Shown piece by piece: positions 45,453 through 56,428 of a stretch of DNA of 64,000 bases. Below the pieces are notes generated by a model. That model was not told where the DNA came from. It worked only from the letters and a program-made list of their open reading frames with translations, and ran no database searches. Made by a program: the position numbers and the translations under genes. Origin of the DNA: Ilex aquifolium (Eukaryota; Streptophyta; Magnoliopsida; Aquifoliales; Aquifoliaceae); NCBI GenBank assembly GCA_951799425.1, contig OX637402.1, positions 18,055,844 through 18,119,843 of the forward strand. The letters run 5' to 3'. Position 1 is the stretch's first letter; every line of letters begins with the position of its first letter.

Positions 45453-47210
45453 TCATGCCTTAGCACCCTTCTTTGTAAGAAGGTATTTAAGGGCTGCATG
45501 ATCTGTGAAAATAATAATAGGAGAACCAATCAAATAAGCACAAAACTTATCCAAAGCAAATACTACAGCTATCAACTCTTTTTCCGTGGTGGAGTAATTC
45601 ATCTGAGCACTATTTAGAGTTCTACTAGCATAATAAATGACAAAAGGTTTACCCTCCCTTCGCTGTCCAAGAAAAGCACCTACAGCAAAATCACTAGCAT
45701 CACACATGATCTCAAAAGGTAAAGTCCAGTCAGGTGGTTGTATTATGGGTGCTGAGGTAAGCTTGCCAATTAGCATTTTAAATGCCTCTTGACAAGCTTG
45801 TGTCCACTCAAATGAGGCATCTTTAGCTAGGAGGTTACATAATGGTCTAGATATGGTGGAAAAATTATGTATGAACCTCCTATAAAAGCCCGCATGACCA
45901 AGAAAGGATCTCACATCCTTTATTGTCCTAGGTGTAGGCAACTTAGAGATTAATTCAATCTTAGATTGATCAACCTCTATCCCCTTAGAAGATATAATAT
46001 GCCCCAAGACAATACCTGAAGGTACCATAAAGTGGCATTTCTCCCAATTCAGAACCAATTTCTTTTCCTCACAACGAGTCAACACTCTCTCTAAATTCAA
46101 TAAGCATGCATCAAAAGAAGATCCAAAAACAATTAAGTCATCCATAAAAACTTTCATGCAATTTTCAATCATGTCACTAAAAATGCTCATCATGCAACGT
46201 TGAAAAGTAGCAGGTGCATTACACAATCCAAATGACATTCTACAAAAAGCATAAGTACCAAAAGGACATGTGAAAGTGGTTTTTTCCTGGTCTTCTAATG
46301 CAATTTCAATTTGATAATAACCAGAATAACCGTCCAATAAACAATAGAAATGATGACCAGCTACACGCTCAAGAATTTGATCAATAAAAGGGAGAGGAAA
46401 ATGGTCTTTCCGGGTGGCAGCATTCAATTTTCTGTAATCAATGCACATCCGCCACCCAGTCACAAGTTTTGTAGGGACTAACTCTCCCAGGTCATTCTTT
46501 ACCACAGTAACACCTGACTTTTTAGGAACAACCTGTGTAGGATTTACCCATTTACTATCAGCAATAGGATATATGATTCCTGCATCTAATAGTTTCAACA
46601 CTTCATTTTTCACCACTTCTTTCATAGTGGGATTAAGCCTACGCTGGGGGTCTCTACGAGGGCTAGTTCCTTCCTCCAAATTTATTTTATGAGAACAGAC
46701 CAAGGGACTAACACCTTTTATATCAGCAATGTTCCAACCTAAGGCTGACTTATGCTCACTTAGGGTCCGAATTAATTTCTCACCTTGAGACTCAGACAAT
46801 TCAGATGAGATAATAACAGGAAAAGTATCACCTGGACCAAGGAAAACATGTTTTAAACCCTTAGGCAGAGGCTTCAATTCAACTTTGGATGCTTCCACAC
46901 TTGAAGGAATTTGTTTTTCACCTTTCTCAGGTAACTCCTCAAATTTCGGTTGCCATGCCCGAGTGCCATAGTCCTGAGTCCTATCAAAAGTAGCACAAAT
47001 ATCAACTACATCAGATGGATCACTGATAGAATCACATTCATAATGAATAAGAAAATACTCAAGGGGATCAAAATCATGAGCTATAGAAACTCCCTTATCC
47101 ATGAGTGAGTCAATCATGTATGCCTGATGGCTCTCGTCATCATCTTCTGGTTGTTTTGCAATATGGAAAATATTCACCTCGAGAGTCATGTTTCCAAAAG
47201 ACAGTTTCAT
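45453..47210 (-). pseudogene. Athila reverse transcriptase-RNase H
   Basis: This is a 585-codon frame. The RT spans roughly residues 185-400, with CIDYRKLNAATRKDHFPLPF, LLDGYSGYYQI and the FMDD catalytic box at residues 355-358. RNase H follows (about 500-580) with CDASDFAVGAFLGQ, TEKELIAVV and FTDHAALKYLL. Upstream it joins the protease region only through frameshifts (near 47260), and downstream it ends in a TGA after LTKKGAKA. The domains themselves look intact. Confidence 0.92.
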
Positions 47211-49357
47211 GAGCCCGTTCTTGCAATTAATAAGAGCATTAGCCGTGGCAAGAAAAAGGCCTACCTAAAATCAAAGGAATTTTAGAAGTAATATCAACAA
47301 CAGAACTAGTGTCAAGGATTAGGAAATCAACAGGATAATAAAATTTATCAATTTGAATTAGAACATCCTCTACCACACCCCCGAGGTACTTTGACTGAAC
47401 GGTCAGCCAATTGCAATACCACAGTGGTTGGTTTGATTTCTCTCAATCCCAACTGCAAATAAATAGAATATGACATTAGATTCACACTAGCTCCTAAATC
47501 TAGCAAAGCTTGCCCAAACTCATTATTTTCAATGCTGCATGCAATGGTTGGACAACCAGGATCCTTGTACTTGGGAGGAATCTGTTGCTCAATGAGAGCA
47601 CTAACTTGCTCTGTCAGAAACGTTGTCTTCTTCACATGGTGTTTCCTCTTGACTGTACACAAATCCTTGAGAACCTTTGCATAAGTAGGTACTTGTTTAA
47701 TCACATGCAAAAGAGGAAGATTGATTTTTACCTGCCTTAGATTCTCTAGGATTTCATTGTTAGCATCCAGAGTTCGCTTGCTTGATTTTAAAGCTTGAGG
47801 GAATGGTATCTTAGCAAGACTCTTTGTCACCTCAGGTTCCTTGGGCAGCTCGGCATCACTATTATCTTGATCATCTGATTTGTCCGTTGTTGGGATGTGT
47901 AATGAATCACCACTTCGTGTCACAATGACATTCACATCCTTCAAGTTCTCTTGTGCCATGTGTTGACCATGGGGTGCAGACTGAGCTTGAGAAGGGAACT
48001 TACCTCGCTTATTCACACTCAAGGAGCTCATCAGTTTGGACATTTGGCTTTTTATCTCTTTGTTTTCTTCAACAACCTGCACAATCAAATATTCAAACTT
48101 TTGGTTAGTCTTACCCTGTGTCTCAATAAAAGCATGCAAAATGTCTTCTAAAGGACTCCTAGAAGATGTAGGTGCATGATAAGGTGTAGGATATGATCTA
48201 GGGGGTTGTGCAGGTGGCTGATTTTCAGACTTCCAGCTAAAATTCGGGTGATTGCGCCTCCCCGGATTATAGGTATCAGAGTAAGGTGTAAAAGGCTTAT
48301 TGTACATACCTAAGGCATTACATTGTTCCTCATACATACCTCTCATCTCAGCAAGTGTGAGACATTCTTGGGCGAGGTGATCTACCCCGCCACACACAAA
48401 ACATGGTCCAAAAGACTCTGCATGATTAGCCACGTGTGTTGGCTTTAAGTCCTTAGTCTTTAACACATCTAGCTCCTTAGTGAGAATCTCAACCTTAGCC
48501 TTTAGGCTATCCTCTTCCCTGAGATGGTAAATTCCACCACCATTTGGGTTTCCTGCAGGTCGTGACCTATTTGTGCTTTCAGTAGCACTAGGTCCAGTCC
48601 AAGTGTGAGCTTTTTCAGCAAGCTCATTTAGGTATTCTATGGCCTCATCAGGATCTTTTTGTAAGAACTCACCATTACACATCATCTCCACAAATTGGCG
48701 TTCTCTAGGTGTAAGTCCCTCATAAAAATAGCTCACTAAGCGCCAATTCTCATACCCATGGTGAGGACACATACTCAACAACTCCTTAAATCTCTCCCAA
48801 GACTGATACAAAGTCTCACTGTCCTTTTGTGCAAAGGTGGAGATATGTCTTTTTAAAGCATTGGTCTTATGTTGGGGGAAATATTTATTAAAGAAGATCT
48901 GAGTCATCTCACTCCATGACCCAATAGATCGTGGTCTCAGCGAGTATAGCCAACTCTTAGCTCTATCCTTCAAAGAGAAAGGAAAGAACTTAAGTCTCAC
49001 AACATCATCAAGTGCAATTTGATTATGAAAAGTTGCAACTACTTCCTCAAACTCTCTAATGTGCACATATGGATTTTCATTTTCCAAGCCATGAAAATTA
49101 GGGAGTAACTGTATCATCCCTATTTTAAAATCCAGTTGGCGAGTATTAGCTGGAAACATGATGCATGATGGTGTGGCTGTGCGTGTAGGGTGAAGGTAAT
49201 CATGAAGAGTTCTAATGGGTTGATCTTCGTGTTCACCCATTTCTTCGGGACTCGATTGATTGTCAAATAAAAGATTTAAAAAATCTGATTCTAAATCTAC
49301 CACAGGCCTACAAGCAAATCTACCCAAGGTGTCTCTATATCTATGCATGCAAGGCAA
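47211..49357 (-). pseudogene. Athila gag-protease
   Basis: This is a 669-codon frame (49357-47348) plus a short remainder. Gag includes NFHGLENENPYVHIREFEEV, LRPRSIGSWSEMTQIFFNKY and a CCHC knuckle CFVCGGVDHLAQEC. The protease region has QALLDLGASVNLMSYSIY, the Athila-style DLGAS active site. The frame is lost in a G run near 47381 by an extra base and again near 47260, so protease and RT are not in one frame. Confidence 0.9.
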
Positions 49358-49504
49358 CAGAATACTAAAAGAATAAAAATACTATAAAAAGAAAGAAGAT
49401 AAATAATAATAATAATAACAATGCAGCAAGCTAAAAGAAGGAACGAAGTTACCGCTTTTGCAAACTGTTGAAAAGAAAAACTATCTAACAATTCTTATAC
49501 CGTC

Positions 49505-49522
49505 TCCCCGGCAACGGCGCCA
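49505..49522 (-). other. primer-binding site
   Basis: TGGCGCCGTTGCCGGGGA on the minus strand is the PBS typical of Athila/Tat gypsy elements. It lies 5 bp inside the 5' LTR end. Confidence 0.9.
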
Positions 49523-49527
49523 AAATT

Positions 49528-50881
49528 TGATTACACCCAAAGAATAACACGGTAATTGTAGCACAGCTTTGGGGTGTCGATTCCACAGAGAGACAAATTA
49601 AAATAATAATAGACATGAACAAAGAAACTAAAGAAAAATATTAAATGATTACTGGAGAATAAAGATTAATTTTAAATGCAAATTAAAGTGAAACAAAATG
49701 ACTAACGTAAAAAATACTCAAATTTGACAAACAGTAAAGCGACGGGAATCCCTTGCACAAATCTGGTATTTTAATTATTCTTAATTCATTGAATAACTCA
49801 ATTAGGAATTCAATTCCCAAAATTCCTAACCGGAAGGTATAGATTTATAAACCAAGATCAAACCACATGTAACCTTTTGAAGAATCATTCACCACTTTAA
49901 AAATACGTAAATTATTATCACTATCGAGAAAATCCAACGACGACAACATACTCAAGAAACAATATTGCAGCAAAGAATTAAATTAATATAGATAAATAAT
50001 TGATCCAAACATAATCAAAGAATTAATCCATTCAATAGAAAAAGCATGATTGAATCCATAAACAGAATAAATTCTATGACTATTCGGAGAAGAAAACACC
50101 AACAATAAATTGAGAATGATAAAACAAAAGAGTCTTATTAATTAGAAATCAAATGTATAAATTAAAAATAAATAAAATACCATCTACTGTGCAAGTTCAT
50201 CCCTCGCCTTACTTGAGAATTTAGTTACCCATAAATATAATGGACAACAAAAATCTCCCAAAAAAATAAAACAAACCGGCCATCAGCATTTTTCTCTGAT
50301 CTGCGCCTACTGTCTTCTGTCTTCCGTTTTTCTTCCAGGCGCCACACCCAAGGAAAAAGAAAAGAAAAACCAGCCGCCTCCTCCCCAGGAAAAAGAAAGG
50401 GTTTCTTATTAAAAGTCAAACTCCTTGTTTTGAAAATAACCTCTTCCTCCCTTCTCTTTTTCAGCTTTTCTATTTCAACCCCTTTTGATTTCAGCTTTTC
50501 TTCTTCAGCCCCTAAAGCCCAAACCCACTTGTATTTGGGAAAGCTAAAGCCCAAATCTGCTGAATGATGGGTCCAATTGACAGCTGCATCAATTTCAGCT
50601 CTTTTTACACCATGGGTTGCGATCAAAATAAAAACACATATAAAACCCGAATAATAAAGTTCCAAAAAATACTAAATGTAAAGCCCAATTGTAAATTATC
50701 TCTCACTAACCAATAATGCAATATTTAAAATGTAAAATATTATAAAATCATGCTCAAATATATCTCAATGTGAATAGATATTAAATTCAATAATATAAAT
50801 TATATCTAATTATTTCTATTCACATTTTAGCATTTTAATCCAATAATAGAGTATTTAGAGTGCACTTTCGCGCACTCATCA
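49528..50881 (-). repeat. 5' LTR of the Athila element
   Basis: The LTR is 1354 bp, starts TGATGAGTGCG at 50881 and ends GTGTAATCA at 49528. A 146-codon frame at 50665-50225 within it is interrupted in the other LTR and is not a gene. Confidence 0.93.
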
Positions 50882-50886
50882 CAAAC

Positions 50887-51767
50887 CATCAGAAAAGTGA
50901 TAGAAAAGGTTCAAAGTGCAAAAGGAAATAATGCCCTTCTTCATCTTATATTAGTTATGGAACCTTATGAGGGGTCCAACCTCCAACCACTGAACGATCC
51001 ATACTTTTAGAGATGATATCAGAATCGAGAAAGATGTTTTAATTCTATTTCTCTTCCTCTTCCTCTTCTTCTTCGTCAGATGTACTTTTTTTATAACCTG
51101 TTTTTTCACAGTAAAAAGCTTATCATTACACTAAGTCTTCAAATTAGGATCCAATGGCAGATACGACCATGTTTTATATCGAGTTGTAACTTCAAGTTCA
51201 ATACAAATTGATACATGAAAGACATACCGTATTTCAAAGACAAGTCGTGTGCTCTAGGAGCAAATAGTGATACCTTCATTCTAATTGTCAACTAATTTCA
51301 ATTGAAAAGGTCAAAAGCTATAGCTCAAATAGACCTGATGATCAGTTCTAATAAATAATTATCAAGTTGTTATGGTGATTTCAGTATAGGTAGAAGCCAA
51401 ACTGATTCCAATGACAATGTTCTTTCCCATAGACCCTTTCAAACAAAACCCAGAAAAAATAATGATAACAGAAGGTCTAACTGGACAATATCTATGGCTT
51501 TAACAATGTTCAGATAGAAATCATTAGTTCCATCTTCTATGGCCTCTTATGCTAAATACACATTGAACTCCAACTTTTTTCCTTGGTTTCTTCTTTCCTT
51601 TTTCTTTTTGGTTTTTGATATCAGAAATTCAGTTTCCAGATCAAACTGTTACATTTGCCTTTCATAGATCTCTCTAGATTTCTATGCAATCTTGCTTTGT
51701 GAAACTGGGAAACATTCGCGAAAACCGGCAAAAAAACTGCAGAGAACAAGGAAATTAGACCACAACC
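50887..51767 (+). other. upstream region of the secreted-protein gene
   Basis: No coding exon. The last 170 bp before the ATG (TTTCTTCTTTCCTTTTTC tracts) look like a pyrimidine-rich plant leader. A TATA box was not placed. Confidence 0.35.
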
Positions 51768-53468
51768 ATGAAAAGCTATCTTGTGACAAAGCTCAATGCA
51801 GCATTGCTGGTTGTCTTCCTATCACTTGCTGGCATTACAAGCAGTTCTGCCTCGTTGGTCCTAGGTAATCTCCTTTTGACTCATTCATAGTATTTTTTAT
51901 TTTTTTTTGAGAAACCAGAATTTATTTCATTTTTCAAAAAAAATTACAAGAAGCAATCAATACAAAACATGTTACAAAGAATTAAAAAATGACAGAATCT
52001 TGAGTATCTTGATTCCTTGCTGATGATGCAACAACAACTTCAAAGGATTCATGGATACCCAGATCCTGAAAAAATCATAGAAGAGGCCATCTTGTCCATA
52101 TTTTGAAGGCTTTAATCCTTCAAAACAATAAAAACCAAAGAACATCTCTCCTTCAGAGTCATAAACCCGCTTCCACTGCGTCAATATCACCTGAATCCTG
52201 CATCCAATCATCACAGCTGGAACCAAACCACCAACCTCATCCTTTATCATCATACACCAGCATCATCTTTTGTCGAAGAACAGGCAGCTGCCTTGAATGT
52301 TGCAGCAGGACCAACTGCACAGCACTGGGCAGAATTAGGTTAGCTGAGAAATCAGTCGAAAGCCTGTCCTGAACTGCTTGATTTGCCAGCCTATCAGCAA
52401 CCACATGAGCCTCTCTGTAAACATGATTCAGCTCAAAATCAGCTGATCCCAATATACCCTTGATCTGTCTTAATAAATCAAGAAAGGACCATGCACATTC
52501 ACACCTCCCCATCACAGTATTGACCAGCACCAGTGAATCTGACTCCACCAAAATCTTATTGGCAAGCAAACCATATCTCCTCACCAAGAGCAAACCATCT
52601 AACAAAGCTCTAAACTCAGCATACATGTTAGTGCACTCCCCATAAAAGAAGGAAGCAGCTAGCACAACCCCTCCCCACTCAGTCCTTAAAACAGATCCCC
52701 CACCAGCCAACCCAGGATTGCCCTTGGATGCCCCCATCCGTGTTCATCTTGAGGAGTCCAGTAGGAGGACATGCCCAACAAATCCACCAAGATCTTCTAA
52801 AAATATGATAAGAAGCCTTAATCTTCAACATAAGCAAACAATCTCTACCAAACTCATCCTCTTGCACCCTAGCTCTCACATTTTTAACTTGATACCTCAT
52901 AATACTACAAATTCTCATGACAACAGAATAAGAATGTAAATGCCCCTCACCAGCAACCCTTCTACACCTCTCCCTCCAAAGCTGCCAGTAGACTAACAGA
53001 GCAATACTCCTTAACAAGCCATGACAAAAACTCTGCTTCTTAAACACCCTGCACATCCTCCTCACCCTTATCATAGGATACTCTCCATCAATAATTTGAA
53101 ACCCCAGCATTGCAGCAAGCCTCCCCCAAAGAGACATAGTATTGAATAGAGGGCCAAAACTGTTAAAAAAAGAACTAGAAATTGTATTTCTCTACCAGGT
53201 GTCCACCACGTTAGAACACCTTGTGATCATCTTTGATCTTGTTCATTTTTCTTTTGGTTTCAAAGGTGGAAAGAAAAGCTCATGGTCGATTTCAAGCTGC
53301 CAAGGCCAACCCCGAAAGCTAGTTTACGGCTGTGAAAGGGGTTTCACATTCATGGGGAAGGCCATGTGGTTTCCAAGCATAGAAAGAAAGCAACCATCAC
53401 CCCCACCAGCACCAACCAACAATCCAACTAGATATTACTTTCTTGCACCTGCACCACCACCAAATTGA
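51768..53468 (+). CDS. small secreted protein, 99 aa, two exons
   Basis: Exon 1 is 51768-51864 (ends CTAG/GTAATC) and exon 2 is 53266-53468 (after TTGGTTTCAAAG); together 300 bp, 99 aa + TGA. Residues 1 to about 29 form a signal peptide (MKSYLVTKLNAALLVVFLSL followed by small residues). The mature part has two cysteines (SSCQGQPRKLVYGCERG), a conserved-looking FTFMGKAMWFPSIERK stretch and a proline-rich tail (QPSPPPAPTNNP, APAPPPN). I do not recognise the family. It could be a cell-wall or apoplastic peptide. Intron 1 is 1.4 kb because a LINE fragment sits in it, but both splice sites and the phase are intact. The two-exon model is inferred from frame and splice signals, not from a transcript. 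Confidence 0.65.
51895..53134 (-). mobile_element. 5'-truncated LINE in the intron
   Basis: This 1.24 kb insert is flanked by a perfect 9 bp duplication CATAGTATT (51886-51894 and 53135-53143) and has an A-rich tail at its 3' end (minus strand, about 51910-51895). The 5' part encodes the zf-RVT-like LINE C-terminal region (LVYWQLWRERCRRVAGEG). The rest encodes a non-LTR RNase H (PPTGLLKMNTDGGIQG; NMYAEFRALLDGLLLVRRYG; VESDSLVLVN; VYREAHVVADRLANQAV). A frameshift near 52720 splits the RNase H. The direct repeats plus tail show arrival by target-primed reverse transcription. Confidence 0.9.
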
Positions 53469-53469
53469 A

Positions 53470-54200
53470 GTCCAAGAAAAAACTGGACTTGGGTGTAGAA
53501 TTTCACTTCAATGATCTCTTTACCCTTTTCATATGTTCCTAAATGGGTGAGCTCTTTACCTTTTAGCAAGTGAACGAACATTCAAGAGCTACTCGCTGAC
53601 TATTTATGTGCCGACTAAACTTGATTCATCTAAAATGCAATTTTCCTGGTATATGTTAAGTCCTATGGATCTTTCTTGCGTGGCACTGGTTTTAGGGTGG
53701 ATCAAATATGATGTCTTAAGATTTGTACCTTGTATGCGATGGCTCTCCAAACACTGGTGCTTGGATTTTTCCTCAAATTAAGCTAGGATATGATATTTCC
53801 GATATATTTTTCTTCAATTTCTTTCAATGGCAGATCACTTACTATAAACTTGGATGGAACCACTAGGTTCTCCACCAACAAGAGCATACTTGAACCTTTC
53901 CAATACACGAATATACATTTGTTTCATGCAAGAATAAGGCAAAAGCTAGGAAAGAATACTGCTAGTTGTTCACAAAAAAATCAGTTGATTTTGAGATAAG
54001 TGTTCCAACAATGACAATGAATTTAATTCTTTATATTAAATTGATAAAATTTGAGATTGAGATCTTGTGATTAATTGATTTTTACAGGTTTCTTACATAT
54101 TCAGTAAGACCCAATAAACTTAATGGTCAACTATTGAATTTCACCAAAGACCACGAAATTTAAAATGAAGACATTCCAAATCCGAATGTATAATGTAATA
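53470..54200. other. 3' flank of the secreted-protein gene
   Basis: No gene is recognised. The first few hundred bases are probably 3' UTR. Confidence 0.35.
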
Positions 54201-54239
54201 ACAAATGCTATCTAGCAATAACGTTATACAATTCGGATT

Positions 54240-54600
54240 TGGAACATCTTTATTTTTACACGAATATGGAAGAGAAAGTTATCAAACACTCCAATGTGTC
54301 CTATCTGTGGAGAAGTTGTATGTATGTCAATCCTTCCCATTGAGAATCTCTATAGACAAAGCTCGGATCAATAGATTGAAAACTGGCTTACGACCTAACT
54401 ACAGTTCCAAAAGAACAATGGAAATCAAGGCAACATGTCCATTCTGGCATTCTTATTTTGGTCTATATGGGAAGCAAGAGCTGAGTGGGTGTACCATCAT
54501 AGAAAACCTCAATCCAAGAGTGTTGTTAATCAAGCCTTGATGGTTTGTGGAGAGGACACAAATTCAAAGGCACTCGTGGATTCAATCAACGAAAGCTCTG
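54240..54600 (+). pseudogene. decayed LINE fragment (zf-RVT region)
   Basis: In shifting frames the plus strand reads CPICGE (about 54297), then FLFWSIWEARAEWVYHHRKP and SKSVVNQALMVCGED. This is the wording of the zinc-finger/connector part of plant LINE ORF2. The two frames are not joined and no RT lies upstream. Confidence 0.45.
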
Positions 54601-54749
54601 AACCCAAAATAAAAGAGATTGAACCAATTCAACAGGATATGCTACTACTTGCACCGATGATTTTTAAGATAATGATTAAGAGTAATTTTTTATATCCCAA
54701 ATTTGTATTCCAAATGTGTATCCTAAATTTGTATCTCAATGATTAATGG

Positions 54750-55040
54750 TCGAACTTGAAATGAGATTCTTGAAATACATAACAAAGTCAAAAAAGGGCT
54801 ACATGTGTATCCGACATATCTCCTCTGATGCTTTAGTCGACTGCACTCAAGGGTGAGGGAATATGAGTACTATGCAATTCTGATTTAGCATGCATACCTG
54901 AGTTGTGACTTATTAGACTACTAGTTATTGTCTGTGCCTGAAGGCACAGTGTAATAAAAAATGATAAACAATAAATATATTTATATTCATATCTAAAATC
55001 AAATCACAAATATAGAGAAGTGATATAGGAATTTAAGCAT
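54750..55040. other. no recognisable feature
   Basis: AT-rich DNA. A small inverted motif CTGTGCCTGAAGGCACAG lies at about 54933-54951. Confidence 0.3.
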
Positions 55041-55049
55041 CGGTTTGTA

Positions 55050-55325
55050 GTGGGGGTGAGAGGTGGTGGGCGGCAGTGGTGGTGGTAAGAGACGATGATG
55101 GTTGTGGTGGGTGGCAATGACTGTGGTGGCGAGGGCAGTGGTGATGGTGGTGGCGGTGGTAGTGGTGATGGTGACTGTGGTGGCGACGACGGTGGTGGGG
55201 ACGGTGGCGGCAACGATGGTGGTGGTGGTTGTGGGGGTGGTGGTGGCGGCGGCGACGGCTGTAGTGGCAGTGGTAGTGGTGGTGGTGGTGGTGGTGGCGA
55301 CGGTGGTGGTGGTAGAGGTAGTAGT
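55050..55325. repeat. GGT/GGC-rich low-complexity tract
   Basis: About 275 bp of degenerate (GGTGGN)n. It creates long open frames on both strands (Gly-, Val-, Pro-, His-rich), none of which is credible as a gene. Confidence 0.9.
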
Positions 55326-55329
55326 GAGG

Positions 55330-55594
55330 CGGTTTCAAACACTATTATTTTTTTTAAAGTATTTATGAGAAATAATTTTTAGAAGTATTTTTAAAAAATC
55401 ACTCCAAACACACCCTTAGGGGTCAATTTTTCCTATTAAATTTAGGGTGTTAATATTAGCCATTAAATTAACTTTAAAGTAAAATTTAAAACAATCTCAA
55501 CCACGAATAGCAAAAGTCATTTTGTTTATCTTTTGAGATTTGAATTGTAAGCTACTTTATTATATAGATTTATACTTTCAAAGATAATGAGATA

Positions 55595-55625
<31 letters not shown>

Positions 55626-55820
55626 TAATGAGATAAAAGTCATTTGAGTACATCAAGTTTAGGTCTGATAGTTTATGACCGAAATCCCTCTTTTAAGGGA
55701 TATCACATCAGCAGATCTTTCGTCATTGAGCAGCCCATGTAGTATGCCCCGTCATGCCTTATGATGATTGCTTGCCACCTCAGTTCATATTACACAAATG
55801 CATATCCCAAGAGAAATGAA
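55330..55820. other. AT-rich DNA with poly-A run
   Basis: It includes a CACTCCAAACACACCCTTAG phrase (about 55400), typical of a plant MITE end, and an A run at 55600-55621. No gene. Confidence 0.35.
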
Positions 55821-56024
55821 TGCTCAGGCTCACCCATAAACACATTAAGTTTCTCATCGAATATATCGCTTCAGTCTTAGGAGAATTAGTTCGATCAGTC
55901 TCGGTCTATAAGAACTCCGAGGACACAGTTACAGGTATTCATATGCCAAGTGTATACTCATGGCTAACAAGTTGCCCATATCCCGTCACTAGTCTATGCT
56001 CAACAAATTCCTCAGATTTAATTC

Positions 56025-56260
56025 AAAGCTATCAGGAGAGAAGCAAACACGGCAGCCCATGTTGTAGCAAACCAAGCTAGAGGACTTTTGACTACTGAAG
56101 CAAGAGTTGGTATAGGATAAGACTATACCCTTTTGACTACTGAGGCAAGAGTTGGCATAGGATAAGACTATACCTTGTTGTAACCATTACAATCTATGTC
56201 AGACTTTTTCAATGAAACTTAAGTTTTCATACCCAAAAAAATAATAATAATAATGAATTA
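56025..56260 (+). pseudogene. LINE RNase H 3' remnant
   Basis: The plus strand reads AIRREANTAAHVVANQARG, the end of a plant LINE RNase H domain. A 45 bp duplication follows, then a (TAA)n tail at about 56237-56257, the usual 3' end of plant LINEs. Strongly decayed. Confidence 0.5.
56085..56174. repeat. 45 bp tandem duplication
   Basis: Two copies (56085-56129, 56130-56174) begin CTTTTGACTACTGA.GCAAGA and differ at about two positions. Confidence 0.9.
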
Positions 56261-56428
56261 AACATCATTTAAAACATGCCATTTAAGCCAGGGGAGGGCA
56301 TTTTGGGAACCTGAAAAGGTATTCAGTTGGTCATCTCCGCAAAGCACGCGCAGCAGAGAAGACCGAAGACACCATTTCTCAGCAGTCATCAAGCGTAGAA
56401 ACACCGCCAACGCAACAGTGACCGCCAC

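Larger units (their letters stand above)
40964..50881 (-). mobile_element. Athila-lineage Ty3/gypsy LTR retrotransposon
   Basis: This is a 9.9 kb element read on the minus strand. LTRs are 49528-50881 (5') and 40964-42308 (3'). A primer-binding site TGGCGCCGTTGCCGGGGA lies beside the 5' LTR and a G-rich polypurine tract beside the 3' LTR. Order: gag-protease, reverse transcriptase-RNase H, integrase, then about 1.6 kb of 3' non-coding DNA. The wording of the gag, the DLGAS protease site and the PBS point to the Athila clade. Flanking 5-mers are CAAAT (40959-40963) and CAAAC (50882-50886), 4 of 5 identical. The coding region carries two nonsense codons and two frameshifts, so this copy cannot move by itself. 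Confidence 0.93.

Noticed and set aside
46441..46692. Plus-strand frame within the Athila reverse transcriptase
   Set aside because: Shadow of the minus-strand pol frame.
50225..50665. 146-codon frame in the Athila LTR
   Set aside because: It is broken into two frames in the other LTR and has no known domain; LTRs are normally non-coding.
54205..54540. 111-codon plus-strand frame
   Set aside because: It crosses decayed LINE sequence in the wrong frame; the recognisable LINE wording is in other frames.
55004..55382. Proline-rich, histidine-rich, glycine-rich and valine-rich open frames
   Set aside because: All are translations of one degenerate GGT/GGC tract in different frames.
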